From: Porticoccaceae bacterium
GTDB taxonomy: Bacteria > Pseudomonadota > Gammaproteobacteria > Pseudomonadales > Porticoccaceae
Assembly: GCA_029252555.1 (NCBI GenBank)
Contig: JAQXBF010000009.1
Coordinates: 1-50,109, forward strand
DNA: 50,109 bases
Direction: 5' to 3'
Positions 1 to 10,155 of this stretch are shown here, piece after piece (positions within the stretch are counted from its first letter, which is position 1; each line of letters begins with the position of its first letter). The notes below the pieces were generated by a model, which saw only the letters and a list, made by a program, of their open reading frames with translations, made no database searches and had not been told where the DNA came from. The position numbers were made by a program, and so were the translations under genes.

Positions 1-881
1 GCCACTTCTATTACATTTAGCCCAAGTTCGAAGAATCGTGTGGTCGCTTCGTGCCTTAAGTCGTGAAATCTTAGATTATCTATTTGTGCGATTGCACAAG
101 ATCGTTTAAATGCCTGAGATACAGAGTCGGCTCTGATGCTGAAGACTAATCCTAAGTCTTTGGCCTCAAGTTGTTTAAGCGAGGTAATTGCTTTAGCCGT
201 TAATGGCACTTTCCGTGGTTGCCCAGTTTTAGTCTCTGGTATAAGCAGAGTATTCTTAGTCCAATCTATGTGTTGCCACTGTATGTTTAGAATCTCACCT
301 CGACGCATCGCAGTGTGGACTGCAAGGTCGATAATGATGCGGATTTCTGGGTTGGATATGTTTTCTTTAATCGTATTAATCTCTGTGCTTGATGCTCTTT
401 TATGTCGTGCGTTAGAGACAGTTGGATATTTAACTTGAGGGAAGGAGGGCAAGTAGACGCCCATCTCACTTACTGCAAACTTTAAAGCACGAATAATAAT
501 ACCCAGTTCCAACTTGGTCGTTGCTGGACTGACGCTTGTCAGCCTCTGATTTCTATAGCTAGCAAGGCGCTCTGAATCCAAATCTATAAGTCTTAACTGC
601 GCTAATGAGTCTTTGATTATGTTGGAGTGAGCTTTGATAAAGCGCAGAGCTTTGAGGTTTCTGGCTACACAACTGGCATAGTACTTATCCAGTACGGTGC
701 TAAACAATATAGTCTTTGCTTTAGAAGTATCCTCAAAGAGACCTCTTTCCATCTCTGATTCGACTTTCCGTGCCCAGATGACGCCGTCAGACTTCTTCAG
801 AAAGGTTTTACAGTGCGTTGGGTAGCCCTGTTTGCGAACAATTACTTTAGTTTTGTTGTTTATGGAGACAAATGTAGCCAT
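1..881 (-). CDS. Tyrosine recombinase/phage-type integrase, 3' end cut by window edge
   Basis: This is a site-specific recombinase that would integrate and excise a mobile element. Reading from ATG at 881, the frame stays open for about 293 codons to the window edge. Catalytic-domain signatures are visible: TAMRRGEIL with the first catalytic Arg, a TKTGQPRKVPL hairpin with the Lys, and FHDLRHEATT with the H-x-x-R box. The final His/Trp and the nucleophilic Tyr lie beyond position 1. The first 50 or so residues look like an arm-binding domain, followed by a core-binding SAM-like region. AGAGGT about 8 bases upstream supports the start. The gene begins 89 bases past the 3' end of a tRNA gene and reads away from it, the classic layout of a tRNA-integrated island. 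Which element it belongs to cannot be seen here. Confidence 0.9.
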   Translation of the reverse strand, partial: MATFVSINNKTKVIVRKQGYPTHCKTFLKKSDGVIWARKVESEMERGLFEDTSKAKTILFSTVLDKYYASCVARNLKALRFIKAHSNIIKDSLAQLRLIDLDSERLASYRNQRLTSVSPATTKLELGIIIRALKFAVSEMGVYLPSFPQVKYPTVSNARHKRASSTEINTIKENISNPEIRIIIDLAVHTAMRRGEILNIQWQHIDWTKNTLLIPETKTGQPRKVPLTAKAITSLKQLEAKDLGLVFSIRADSVSQAFKRSCAIAQIDNLRFHDLRHEATTRFFELGLNVIEV

Positions 882-901
882 CAACTGTTACCTCTACTGT
901 A

Positions 902-926
902 CCTGATAAGTGAAAGTGATATCAGG
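902..926. repeat. Perfect 7-bp inverted repeat upstream of the integrase
   Basis: CCTGATA and TATCAGG flank an 11-base spacer that itself contains GTGA twice. The repeat sits 21-45 bases upstream of the integrase ATG, between it and the tRNA attachment site. This position fits an operator for the integrase promoter or a directionality-factor/arm site. The repeat is seen directly; its function is inferred. Confidence 0.45.
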
Positions 927-970
927 GGAGTGGAGAGATGGCTTTAAGATATTGATTTATATGGGAAAAA

Positions 971-1047
971 TGGTGGGCCCAGTAGGACTTGAACCTACGA
1001 CCAATCGATTATGAGTCGACTGCTCTAACCAACTGAGCTATGGGCCC
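971..1047 (-). tRNA. tRNA-Ile2, anticodon CAU (lysidine type)
   Basis: This 77-base cloverleaf has an encoded CCA end. The acceptor stem is GGGCCCA paired with TGGGCCC, and the anticodon loop is CTCATAA. CAU could mean Met, but the anticodon stem and flanks (AGTCGA before the loop, TCGATTGG after) match the pattern of E. coli ileX, the minor Ile tRNA whose C34 TilS changes to lysidine to read AUA. The elongator tRNA-Met has a different stem. It lies just downstream of rpoD, as in Pseudomonas. Its 3' end faces the integrase and is the probable attachment site. A T-run follows CCA directly. Confidence 0.9.
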
Positions 1048-1085
1048 TTTTTCAAACTTGCCTTTTGACTTAATGGCAGTAGGTT

Positions 1086-2936
<1,851 letters not shown>

Positions 2937-3048
2937 AGGTACTTTTTCTGTAGTGGGACGCCGAAAAATAGCGCGCAATTATATCGAATTAATAGGCCGT
3001 TGTCCCAGACAATTTGGAGTTTATTGGGCATATTTTCTTTTTCTAATA

Positions 3049-5004
3049 TTAGACTACAAGTCGTTGTTTTATCTTGTTTTTTAGCTCATTTGATTGAGCG
3101 TCATCACCCAGTTGTAAGCGTATCTTGTGCAGCTGCTGAATTTCTCGCTCATTTAAGGTTTGCTGGCTGAGTAAATGAATTGCTTTATCGGCAGCGGGCA
3201 AGGCTTCAAATGCACTGTGGGTAACATGCGTTAAGGTGTCGCAAAATTCCTGATGATCGTCTCGGCCTGTGCCTTTGGGGGGGTGATAGAGTTCGCTGGC
3301 GGCCAGTGACTGCAATACTTTTGTTTCGTCTTGATTGCCATGGGTGCCCAACCAGTAAGCAAAAATATGTGAGGGCTTGTAATGCGGGTTGTCTCGCACC
3401 ACTTTTAGCACCCGCAAGAACAGCACAACGTCAGCATCAGTGGCAGCATTTAACAGGTCTGTATCTTCAACATGCTCTGCAAGGCCAGGGTGGTTAAGGA
3501 GCAACGCAGTTAGAAACTTGATAGGTGCCAGGCGAATTTTAGAGCTTCGTTCCTGAGTCAGTTGTGGAAATGGCTCGTAATCCACATCGCCACGAGTATC
3601 CATGGGTTGTTCATACTTGCCCGACTCAGAATCTTGATGGTAGCTAGGAGCGGCAGCCACAGAAGTTGCGCTAGCTTGCACTGCCGCTCGCTTTTCTGGT
3701 GGCTTATGGCTGGCCACATAGTCTTTCAGATTGTCAGCACTGATGCCGGTGCGACGGGACAATTCTTCGAGCATTAGCTGGCGAAAGACGCCCTGAGGGA
3801 TGCGATTAATCTGCGGAGCACAAACTTTGCTAAGCCGCGCTTTGCCGTCAGCGGTGCTGGTATTTATCCCTTCGCTTAGCTGGTCAAACAGAAACGCAGA
3901 TAGGGGAGTGGCTGTCTCCACCTGCTTTTGAAAATCGTCGGTGCCCAGTTTACGAACCATGCTATCCGGGTCTTCGCCATCGGGCAAAAAGAGGAACTTG
4001 GCCGACACCCCATCACGCATTTCCGGCAGAGCGATTTCCAGTGAGCGGCCCGCGGCTCGAACCCCTGCTTTATCACCATCAAAGCAGAATACTAGCTCTG
4101 AGGTATAGCGAAACAGCTTCTGCAGATGGTTTTCGGTAAGTGCAGTGCCCAAAGTTGCCACTGCATTGTGAATACCGTACTGAGCTAGGGCGATAACATC
4201 CATATAGCCCTCCACCATTATTAGATAGGGTATTTCTTTAAGTGCCTGACGGGCCTCATAGAGCCCGTAGAGCTCACGGCCCTTATGAAAAACTGGAGTC
4301 TCTGGGGAATTGAGATACTTGGGTGTGCTGTCGTCGAGCACTCGGCCACCAAAGCCAATGGTGCGGCCGCGCTGATCGCGAATGGGAAACATAATTCGGT
4401 GGCGGAAGCGATCGTATTGTTTTTTCTCTTCGGGCTTAACAATCAGCATGCCAGAATCTTCCAGCAGTTTGACCTTATCTGGCTCGGTGCCCGCAGATTT
4501 TAATAAGTTGTCCCAGCCTGGAGGGGCGTAACCGACGCCAAATGCTGCCGCTATTTGGCCGCTGAGGCCTCGGTCCTTTAGGTAACCTACTGCCGTGGCA
4601 GCTCCTTGATGGGAGCGCAATTGCTGGCGGAAGAAGCGGTCAGATTCCGTTAGAATTGAGTACAGGTTGTCTTTTCGTTTGCTGACGGCACGATCGGGAG
4701 CCGCTTCCCTAGGGATTTCTAGCCCGACATTTTTGGCTAGCATTTCCACCGCGGGCAAGAAGTCTACTCGATCAAATTCCATTACAAAGCTGAGAGCATT
4801 GCCACCGGCGCCACAACCAAAGCAGTAGTAGAACTGCTTGTCTTGAGCAACGGTAAAGGAGGGGCTTTTCTCTTCGTGAAAGGGGCAGCAGGCTTTGTAA
4901 TTTTTGCCTGCTTTCTTGAGTTGAACACGGTTGTTGACCACGTCGACTATATCGACGCGGTCGAGCAGATCATCAATGAATGTCTGTGGAATTAATCCAG
5001 CCAT
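3049..5004 (-). CDS. dnaG: DNA primase DnaG
   Basis: DnaG makes the RNA primers for replication and works with DnaB helicase. The N-terminal CHC2 zinc ribbon is complete: Cys40, His43, then the CFGCG pair at about 61-64. The catalytic core follows, with the TOPRIM motif VEGYMDVIAL near residue 265 and the metal-binding FCFDGDKAG further on. The C-terminal third is the helicase-binding domain. At about 651 residues it is slightly longer than the E. coli protein, mostly in the linker before the helicase-binding part. ATG at 5004 matches the family start MAG-IP; a GTG two codons upstream is the alternative. It sits between yqeY and rpoD on the same strand, 85 bases after yqeY. Confidence 0.97.
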   Translation of the reverse strand: MAGLIPQTFIDDLLDRVDIVDVVNNRVQLKKAGKNYKACCPFHEEKSPSFTVAQDKQFYYCFGCGAGGNALSFVMEFDRVDFLPAVEMLAKNVGLEIPREAAPDRAVSKRKDNLYSILTESDRFFRQQLRSHQGAATAVGYLKDRGLSGQIAAAFGVGYAPPGWDNLLKSAGTEPDKVKLLEDSGMLIVKPEEKKQYDRFRHRIMFPIRDQRGRTIGFGGRVLDDSTPKYLNSPETPVFHKGRELYGLYEARQALKEIPYLIMVEGYMDVIALAQYGIHNAVATLGTALTENHLQKLFRYTSELVFCFDGDKAGVRAAGRSLEIALPEMRDGVSAKFLFLPDGEDPDSMVRKLGTDDFQKQVETATPLSAFLFDQLSEGINTSTADGKARLSKVCAPQINRIPQGVFRQLMLEELSRRTGISADNLKDYVASHKPPEKRAAVQASATSVAAAPSYHQDSESGKYEQPMDTRGDVDYEPFPQLTQERSSKIRLAPIKFLTALLLNHPGLAEHVEDTDLLNAATDADVVLFLRVLKVVRDNPHYKPSHIFAYWLGTHGNQDETKVLQSLAASELYHPPKGTGRDDHQEFCDTLTHVTHSAFEALPAADKAIHLLSQQTLNEREIQQLHKIRLQLGDDAQSNELKNKIKQRLVV

Positions 5005-5089
5005 GGGCACTGCGAGTTGGTAAATGACGGTCTGGCAGTGTAACTCCTTCTCTGGAGAAATTTAACTGCGGATTTGAATTACTGAAACC

Positions 5090-5536
5090 TTAATAGGTAA
5101 GAGCGGCCTTTATCAGCCCGCTGACGGCACCTGCATCGGCACGGCCTTGAATCTGCGGCTTGATAATACCCATGACTTTGCCCATATCGGCCATTGAGCT
5201 GGCACCAGTCTGGTCGATAGCTGCCTGAACCATGGAGACAATCTCTTCTTGGCTAAGTGCCGTGGGCAGGAAATCCTGAATAACGACGATTTCGGCGATT
5301 TCCACATCAGCCAACTCTTGGCGACCGGCAGATTCATACTGGCTGATCGAGTCGCGGCGCTGCTTAACCATTTTGTCTAGTACAGCCAGAATGCGGGCAT
5401 CGTCGATATCGATGCGCTCATCGACTTCAATACGCTTGAATTCGGCCTGCATTAGGCGAATAGCACCAAGGCGAGCCTTGTCTTTGGCGCGCATGGCATC
5501 TTTCATTGCATCATGGATTGTTTGTTTCATTGACAT
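5090..5536 (-). CDS. yqeY: GatB/YqeY domain protein
   Basis: This 148-residue stand-alone YqeY domain resembles the tRNA-binding tail of the amidotransferase subunit GatB. In the family it probably binds tRNA, but its cellular role is not settled. The sequence begins MSMKQTIHDAMKDAMRAKD and ends in the typical MGKVMG and GRADAGAVSGLIK motifs. ATG at 5536 is favoured by GGAGAG five bases upstream; the open frame reaches 21 codons further back without family similarity. The gene lies between the rpsU terminator and dnaG, the same order as in Pseudomonas. Confidence 0.93.
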   Translation of the reverse strand: MSMKQTIHDAMKDAMRAKDKARLGAIRLMQAEFKRIEVDERIDIDDARILAVLDKMVKQRRDSISQYESAGRQELADVEIAEIVVIQDFLPTALSQEEIVSMVQAAIDQTGASSMADMGKVMGIIKPQIQGRADAGAVSGLIKAALTY

Positions 5537-5597
5537 GGCTACTCTCCGATTGGCTAGGGTCAGCGGTGTTACTGACCTTTTTGTGAATTCCAGAAAC

Positions 5598-5620
5598 ACA
5601 AAAAGCGCCGGTGGGCGCTC
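5598..5620 (-). terminator. Rho-independent terminator/attenuator after rpsU
   Basis: On the minus strand, AGCGCC pairs with GGCGCT around a 4-base loop, followed by a T-run (complement of the A-run at 5600-5604). It sits 46 bases past the rpsU stop and ahead of yqeY. E. coli has a terminator (T1) at the matching place between rpsU and dnaG, which lowers primase output relative to S21. Confidence 0.8.
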
Positions 5621-5665
5621 TTTGATATGACTCTTTAATCGATAACTCTAATGTCAGAGTTAGAT

Positions 5666-5881
5666 TTAGTAGAGTCGAGTAAACTTGCGTGATTCGCGAG
5701 ATACTTTTTTCTGGTTGCGCTTAACAGCGGCAGCAGCCTTACGCTTACGTTCCCAAGTGGGCTTCTCGTAAAACTCACAGCTGCGAACTTTGGCCAAAAT
5801 ACCGGCCTTCTCGCATGAACGTTTAAAGCGACGTAATGCTACGTCAAAGGGCTCGTTTTCTTTAATTCGAACGCTTGGCAT
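5666..5881 (-). CDS. rpsU: 30S ribosomal protein S21
   Basis: S21 is a small basic ribosomal protein needed for natural mRNA initiation. The 71-residue product has the exact family length, with [19 protein letters not shown] and the basic C-terminal tail ending RKFTRLY. ATG at 5881 gives [10 protein letters not shown]; the frame runs further upstream but without family match. It is the first gene of the minus-strand macromolecular synthesis operon and is divergent from tsaD. Confidence 0.98.
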   Translation of the reverse strand: MPSVRIKENEPFDVALRRFKRSCEKAGILAKVRSCEFYEKPTWERKRKAAAAVKRNQKKVSRESRKFTRLY

Positions 5882-5913
5882 AAATCCATGATCCTGTAGT
5901 GAAATTATTTGCC

Positions 5914-5932
5914 AGTACAGCCAACCTGTACT
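5914..5932. repeat. 7-bp inverted repeat in the rpsU leader
   Basis: AGTACAG and CTGTACT are separated by 5 bases, making a perfect 19-base palindrome. It lies between the proposed rpsU promoter and the rpsU start, so it would be in the transcribed leader. It could be an RNA hairpin for autoregulation or a protein operator. Its half-sites are arranged opposite to a LexA box (CTGT...ACAG). Confidence 0.5.
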
Positions 5933-5951
5933 CGGCTCTTCAAGGGCGCGT

Positions 5952-5980
5952 AGTCTATACACTTCGACCTATTGATGCAA
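5952..5980 (-). promoter_or_regulatory. Probable sigma-70 promoter of the rpsU operon
   Basis: On the minus strand, TTGCAT (5975-5980) and TAGACT (5952-5957) are 17 bases apart. The -35 box is weak and the -10 box matches four of six. An overlapping TATAGA gives a 15-base spacer. The position, about 70 bases before the rpsU start, is right, but this is only a motif reading. Confidence 0.35.
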
Positions 5981-6000
5981 AGTTTTTTACAGGGGTTTTT

Positions 6001-6077
6001 AAGCCATTTAAAGGGTCTTCAAAGTACCGGTTCACAGAGAGATGCATAGGGTTTAAAGTGACGACCTTAAATGGCTT
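6001..6077. repeat. Long imperfect inverted repeat just before tsaD
   Basis: The arm at 6001-6017 (AAGCCATTTAAAGGGTC) is the reverse complement of the arm at 6063-6077 (GACCTTAAATGGCTT), apart from two bases missing in the second arm. Eleven base pairs are uninterrupted. The 45-base interior has no obvious gene. The right arm ends just before the GGAAG ribosome site of tsaD (6080-6084), so a stem in the mRNA would lie against the start region. It could be a leader structure or a MITE-like remnant. Confidence 0.6.
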
Positions 6078-6093
6078 TTGGAAGCAGCTTTAA

Positions 6094-7143
6094 ATGCTTG
6101 TATTGGGTATAGAAACATCCTGCGATGAAACCGGACTGGCTGTCTACGACAGCGAGCGGGGTCTGCTTGCCCATACTCTGTATTCTCAGGTGAAACTGCA
6201 TGCAGAATACGGTGGAGTAGTGCCGGAGCTGGCCTCCAGAGACCATGTGCGGAAAATTATACCCCTGTTAAAACGAGTGCTAGAAGAAGCCAATATCAGC
6301 AAGGTGGATATTGATGGCATTGCCTATACCTCAGGGCCGGGCCTTATGGGCGCACTGATGGTGGGCGGGGCCATGGCAACAGCATTAGGGTTCGCTTTGG
6401 ATATTCCTGTGCTAGGTGTTCACCATATGGAAGGGCACCTGCTGGCACCTATGCTGGAGGATAGCCCTCCTAACTTTCCCTTTGTCGCACTGCTGGTTTC
6501 TGGTGGCCATACTCAGCTGGTGTCGGTTAAGGCGATAGGTGAGTATGAGCTGCTGGGGGAATCATTGGATGATGCCGCGGGGGAGGCCTTTGACAAGACC
6601 GCCAAGATGCTTGATCTGGATTATCCTGGAGGACCAGTGTTAGCCGTTATGGCAGATCGTGGGCAAATTGATCGCTTTGATTTTCCACGGCCTATGACCG
6701 ATAGGCCCGGTCTGGACTTCAGTTTTTCCGGGCTCAAAACTTTTACCCGCAATTTAATACACAAACATCGCGGAGCTGATGAGCTTCCAGATGACAAAAC
6801 CATTTTGGATATCTGCGCCGGCTTTCAAGAGGCAGTGGTGGATTCATTGGTCATAAAATGTCGTCGCGCGCTTAATCAAACACAGATGAAAACCCTGGTG
6901 ATTGCAGGAGGTGTATCTGCCAATACGCGATTGCGGCACAAGCTTGAGGTCGCGCTGGCGAAAGAAGGAGCCGAGGTTTTCTATGCGCGCCATGAGTTTT
7001 GCACTGATAATGGGGCCATGATTGCTTATGCTGGCTGCCAGCGCCTAATAGCTGGTCAGGCCAATAAGCTGGAAATCTCGGCTACACCCCGCTGGCCTCT
7101 TGATCAATTGCCAGCGTTAGAATCTAGCTTAAAAGGAAAGTAG
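6094..7143 (+). CDS. tsaD: tRNA N6-adenosine threonylcarbamoyltransferase TsaD
   Basis: TsaD transfers the threonylcarbamoyl group to A37 of ANN-decoding tRNAs, working with TsaB and TsaE; TsaC makes the donor. The 349-residue protein has the family start [14 protein letters not shown], the metal-binding HHMEGH near residues 110-115, the [10 protein letters not shown] nucleotide motif, and [12 protein letters not shown] near the C-terminus. GGAAG lies 9 bases before the ATG. It directly abuts folB with no spacing, so the two are co-transcribed. In many relatives plsY lies between tsaD and folB; it is absent here. Confidence 0.97.
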   Translation: MLVLGIETSCDETGLAVYDSERGLLAHTLYSQVKLHAEYGGVVPELASRDHVRKIIPLLKRVLEEANISKVDIDGIAYTSGPGLMGALMVGGAMATALGFALDIPVLGVHHMEGHLLAPMLEDSPPNFPFVALLVSGGHTQLVSVKAIGEYELLGESLDDAAGEAFDKTAKMLDLDYPGGPVLAVMADRGQIDRFDFPRPMTDRPGLDFSFSGLKTFTRNLIHKHRGADELPDDKTILDICAGFQEAVVDSLVIKCRRALNQTQMKTLVIAGGVSANTRLRHKLEVALAKEGAEVFYARHEFCTDNGAMIAYAGCQRLIAGQANKLEISATPRWPLDQLPALESSLKGK

Positions 7144-7500
7144 ATGGATATTGTTTATATAAGAGACCTGCGCATAGAGACTATTATAGGAATCTATGAT
7201 TGGGAGCGGGAGGTTAAGCAAACAATCAGTCTGGATTTGGAAATGGCTCATGATATCCGCAAGGCGGCAGACACCGACAATATTGAGTACGCGCTAAATT
7301 ACAAATCAATCGCAAAACGCTTAATTGCCTTTATTGAAGCCAGTGAATTTTTACTGGTGGAGCGGATGGCGGAAGAGATTGCCCGTATTGTCAGAGAAGA
7401 ATTCTCTGTGCCCTGGCTGAAACTGCGCGTCAGCAAGCCCGGTGCGCTAAGATACAGTCAAGATGTTGGCATTATCATTGAGCGAGGGGATCGACAGTAA
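7144..7500 (+). CDS. folB: Dihydroneopterin aldolase FolB
   Basis: FolB cleaves 7,8-dihydroneopterin to 6-hydroxymethyl-dihydropterin and glycolaldehyde in folate synthesis. The 118-residue length is typical. It has the family signatures IETIIGIYDWEREVKQ at the N-terminus, the tyrosine region YALNYKS in the middle, and VSKPGALR with the catalytic Lys near the C-terminus. Its ATG follows the tsaD stop directly and its TAA overlaps the folK ATG by one base, indicating translational coupling. Confidence 0.96.
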   Translation: MDIVYIRDLRIETIIGIYDWEREVKQTISLDLEMAHDIRKAADTDNIEYALNYKSIAKRLIAFIEASEFLLVERMAEEIARIVREEFSVPWLKLRVSKPGALRYSQDVGIIIERGDRQ

Positions 7501-8015
7501 TGGCCCTGATTTATCTTAGCCTGGGCAGCAATATTGAGCGCCGTCTGCATATTTGTGCGGCCTTGGATGCGCTGGCTGAGAATTTTGGTGAGCTGGAGAT
7601 TTCCTCCGTGTATGAGAGCGAGTCGGTGGGCTTTGAGGGGGACAGTTTTTACAACCTGGTGGTAGGAATTCAGTCGGAGCTTGGGGTCGGGCAAATTTCA
7701 CAGATCCTTAAGCGGATAGAAGATACCAACGGTCGCGATCGCAGTGCTCCGAGATTTGGTTCGCGAAGTTTGGATATTGATATTCTTACGGTTGATGGCG
7801 TGGTGGGGGACATTGATGGCATCGCATTACCCCGTGATGAGGTGTTGAAAAATGCTTTTGTCTTGTTGCCTCTTGCTGAGCTGGCGCCCCAGGCACTGCA
7901 TCCGGTGACCGATATTACCTATGCTCAGCACTGGCAGAACTACGACAAAAAAAAACAGAAACTTTGGTCGGTACCCTTTATCTGGCGTGGTATGGATATT
8001 ACTAGGGCAGGTTAA
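7500..8015 (+). CDS. folK: 2-amino-4-hydroxy-6-hydroxymethyldihydropteridine pyrophosphokinase FolK
   Basis: FolK (HPPK) pyrophosphorylates the product of FolB for the next step in folate synthesis. The protein begins with the family motif LSLGSNIERR and carries the hallmark GRDRSAPRFGSRSLDIDIL segment with the two metal-binding Asp residues. At 171 residues it is in the normal range. It overlaps folB by one base and converges on the minus-strand pteridine reductase 33 bases downstream. Confidence 0.96.
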   Translation: MALIYLSLGSNIERRLHICAALDALAENFGELEISSVYESESVGFEGDSFYNLVVGIQSELGVGQISQILKRIEDTNGRDRSAPRFGSRSLDIDILTVDGVVGDIDGIALPRDEVLKNAFVLLPLAELAPQALHPVTDITYAQHWQNYDKKKQKLWSVPFIWRGMDITRAG

Positions 8016-8048
8016 TTGCTTTTGAAAGGGCTTTCTATTGGCTATTAG

Positions 8049-8789
8049 TTAAAGGCTATTGGAACTACCGCCATCCACCGCAATGGTCTGGCCGGTCATA
8101 TAGGTTGCCCCAACCGCTAAAAAGAATGCAGTATCTGCGATATCCGATTCAGTTCCCAAACGCCCCATAGGCACCTTACTCAGAACCGAGTCCTGTTTAT
8201 CAATATCATCTTCTTCATGCTCTGGCCAAAGTATGGCGCCGGGTGCAACGCTATTTACTCGCACATGGGGGCCCAGTTCTAAAGCCAGTGATTTTGTCAT
8301 GGCAATATTGCCGGCTTTGGCAATGCTGTAGATCGGATGATTGCGCAGAGCCTGACGGGCGTGCATATCTGAGATATTAACAATAGAGCCCTGGTTTTTT
8401 AACAGCAATGGTGCCAGCGTCTGGGAGAGAAAAAAGGGGCCCTTCAAGTTGCTGTTTACAAGGTCATCCCACTGTTTGTTATCACAGGCCTCCAATGGTG
8501 TGGGATAAAAACTGGAGGCATTGTTGATCAAGACATCCAAGCGCCCAACGCGTTCTACCAGAGCCGCAATTTTAGCCAACCCAGCCATATCATTTAGGTC
8601 ACCTTGCACTAACAGGCAGCTATTGTCCCGATCACTATTAAGCTGCTCACAGAGCTTGTCGGCAGAGGCAGCACTATTGTTGTAGTGAATAATGACGCGG
8701 TAACCTGCGGCGTGGAAAAGCTGCGCGGTAACCGCGCCAATGCGTCGCGCCGCGCCAGTAATAAGGACTGTTTTACTGTCTGAGTTCAT
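8049..8789 (-). CDS. folM: Pteridine reductase-type short-chain dehydrogenase (FolM/PTR1-like)
   Basis: This is a 246-residue SDR. The cofactor motif is TGAARRIG; the Arg in TGxxxRxG is the mark of pteridine reductases, which use NADPH to reduce dihydropterins or dihydrofolate. The active-site Ser lies in IVNISDMHA and the YxxxK motif is YSIAKAG. Next-door folB, folK and cca genes support a pterin role. It starts 14 bases after the cca stop on the same strand, so cca-folM is likely an operon. The exact substrate (dihydromonapterin or dihydrofolate) cannot be told from sequence alone. Confidence 0.85.
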   Translation of the reverse strand: MNSDSKTVLITGAARRIGAVTAQLFHAAGYRVIIHYNNSAASADKLCEQLNSDRDNSCLLVQGDLNDMAGLAKIAALVERVGRLDVLINNASSFYPTPLEACDNKQWDDLVNSNLKGPFFLSQTLAPLLLKNQGSIVNISDMHARQALRNHPIYSIAKAGNIAMTKSLALELGPHVRVNSVAPGAILWPEHEEDDIDKQDSVLSKVPMGRLGTESDIADTAFFLAVGATYMTGQTIAVDGGSSNSL

Positions 8790-8803
8790 TGTTTTGCCTT
8801 AGG

Positions 8804-10036
8804 TTATGGGGTCGGATAATTTGCTTTAAATTCTGCCAGCCCTGCAGTTTGCCGCAGGCTGAGTTGCACGCCAATTTCTGCCCCACTGATACCAGTTTCT
8901 ACTAAATCTGTGATATTTGTTGCCATGGCAACCTGTCGCGCCTGACGCAAGTATTCAGAAGAAGGGTAATCACGATCTTCAAAGCCGGCACGGCCCCGGG
9001 CATCAGCTTCGCAGCAGAGTAAAAACTCTTCAAGCCTGTTCTCGGGTTTGAGAGCGCCCAATCCTTTTAATAGTTTTAAAATAGTTTCTGGGCGCAGTTC
9101 CAATGCCTTGTGGCAGAGCAGATGAAATTCGGTGACTGCCATGGCCAACTGGCGGTGCTCATTGGGGACTCTAAATCGGTCACAGACATCTTTTACCAAT
9201 GGCAGCCCTCGAGCTTCGTGCCCTTTGTGACTGGGCAGCACATGGTCTGGGGTAATACCTTTACCGAGATCATGGACCAGCACAGAAAACCGGACTCCAG
9301 GACTGTCGGAGAGTTTTGCTGCCTGCTGCAATGACATCAATGTATGAATGCCAGTGTCCACCTCTGGATGGTAGTCGGCTCGTTGGGGAACGCCAAACAG
9401 CTTTTCCACTTCTGGCAAAAGAATTTGCAGGGCACCGCAGTCGCGCAATACCTGAATATAGATGTCCGGCGATCTCTCGCAGAGTGCCCGCTCTGTTTCT
9501 TTCCACATTCGCTCAGCGACCAGATGGGAGAGTTCATTGCTCGATACAATTGACGCCATAAGAGCAAGGGTTTCTGGCGCTATGGTAAAACCCAGATGAT
9601 GGTAGCGCGCAGCAAAGCGAGCAACACGCAGCACTCTTAAAGGGTCTTCGGTAAAGGCAACGGACACATGGCGCAGCACTTTTGCTTGCAAATCCTGCTG
9701 GCCACCATAGGGGTCGAAAATGCCACCATTTTCGTCTTCAGCCATTGCATTAATGGTTAAATCCCGGCGAATAAGATCTTCTTCGAGGCTAATGTTTGCA
9801 GCGGTATGGAAGGTGAAACCCTGATAGCCATGACCAGATTTTCGCTCGGTGCGAGCCAGAGCGTATTCTTCGCCGGTTTGTGGTTCGATAAAAACAGGGA
9901 AATCCTGACCCACAGGATGATAACCCAGTTCGACCATCTGCTCTGGAGAGCTGCCCACCACTACCCAGTCATTTTCATCACTTGGGTAATTGAGCAACTT
10001 ATCTCGAACGGCACCGCCGACTAGGTAGATTTTCAT
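8804..10036 (-). CDS. cca: CCA-adding enzyme (multifunctional tRNA nucleotidyltransferase)
   Basis: Cca adds or repairs the 3' CCA of tRNAs. The 410-residue protein starts MKIYLVGGAVRDKLL. The nucleotidyltransferase carboxylates follow in DENDWVVVG, then RRDLTINAMA and the RVLRVARFAARY segment. The C-terminal half has an HD phosphohydrolase domain (LVHDLGKG), as in the E. coli multifunctional enzyme. I chose ATG at 10036; an in-frame TTG four codons earlier is possible but has no better ribosome site. It lies upstream of folM in one transcript. Confidence 0.96.
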   Translation of the reverse strand: MKIYLVGGAVRDKLLNYPSDENDWVVVGSSPEQMVELGYHPVGQDFPVFIEPQTGEEYALARTERKSGHGYQGFTFHTAANISLEEDLIRRDLTINAMAEDENGGIFDPYGGQQDLQAKVLRHVSVAFTEDPLRVLRVARFAARYHHLGFTIAPETLALMASIVSSNELSHLVAERMWKETERALCERSPDIYIQVLRDCGALQILLPEVEKLFGVPQRADYHPEVDTGIHTLMSLQQAAKLSDSPGVRFSVLVHDLGKGITPDHVLPSHKGHEARGLPLVKDVCDRFRVPNEHRQLAMAVTEFHLLCHKALELRPETILKLLKGLGALKPENRLEEFLLCCEADARGRAGFEDRDYPSSEYLRQARQVAMATNITDLVETGISGAEIGVQLSLRQTAGLAEFKANYPTP

Positions 10037-10155
10037 GTTGGAATCCAAACGTTTTAGTCATTGTAGGGCGCAGGGGTTGGTAGCTCAATCGAAACTATTG
10101 GAAATGGGCTTGAATGACAGACTTTAGGTTTACGGCCAGGCTTTTGTATTGGACT

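Noticed and set aside
136-438. 100-codon plus-strand ORF inside the integrase region
   Set aside because: The minus strand reads as a full integrase through this stretch, including catalytic motifs; the plus frame is a shadow.
971-1047. Elongator tRNA-Met
   Set aside because: The anticodon stem and flanks follow the ileX pattern; the rpoD neighbour also agrees with tRNA-Ile2.
5914-5932. LexA box before rpsU
   Set aside because: E. coli has a LexA site at this operon, but here the half-sites are reversed (ACAG...CTGT), so it does not fit a LexA box.
5899-6093. 64-codon plus-strand ORF before tsaD
   Set aside because: It covers the rpsU promoter and the inverted repeat, has no ribosome site and no recognisable protein; it is most likely chance.
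8015-8048. Terminator between folK and the pteridine reductase
   Set aside because: GAAAG-GG-CTTTC is a tiny palindrome with too short a loop and no T-run.
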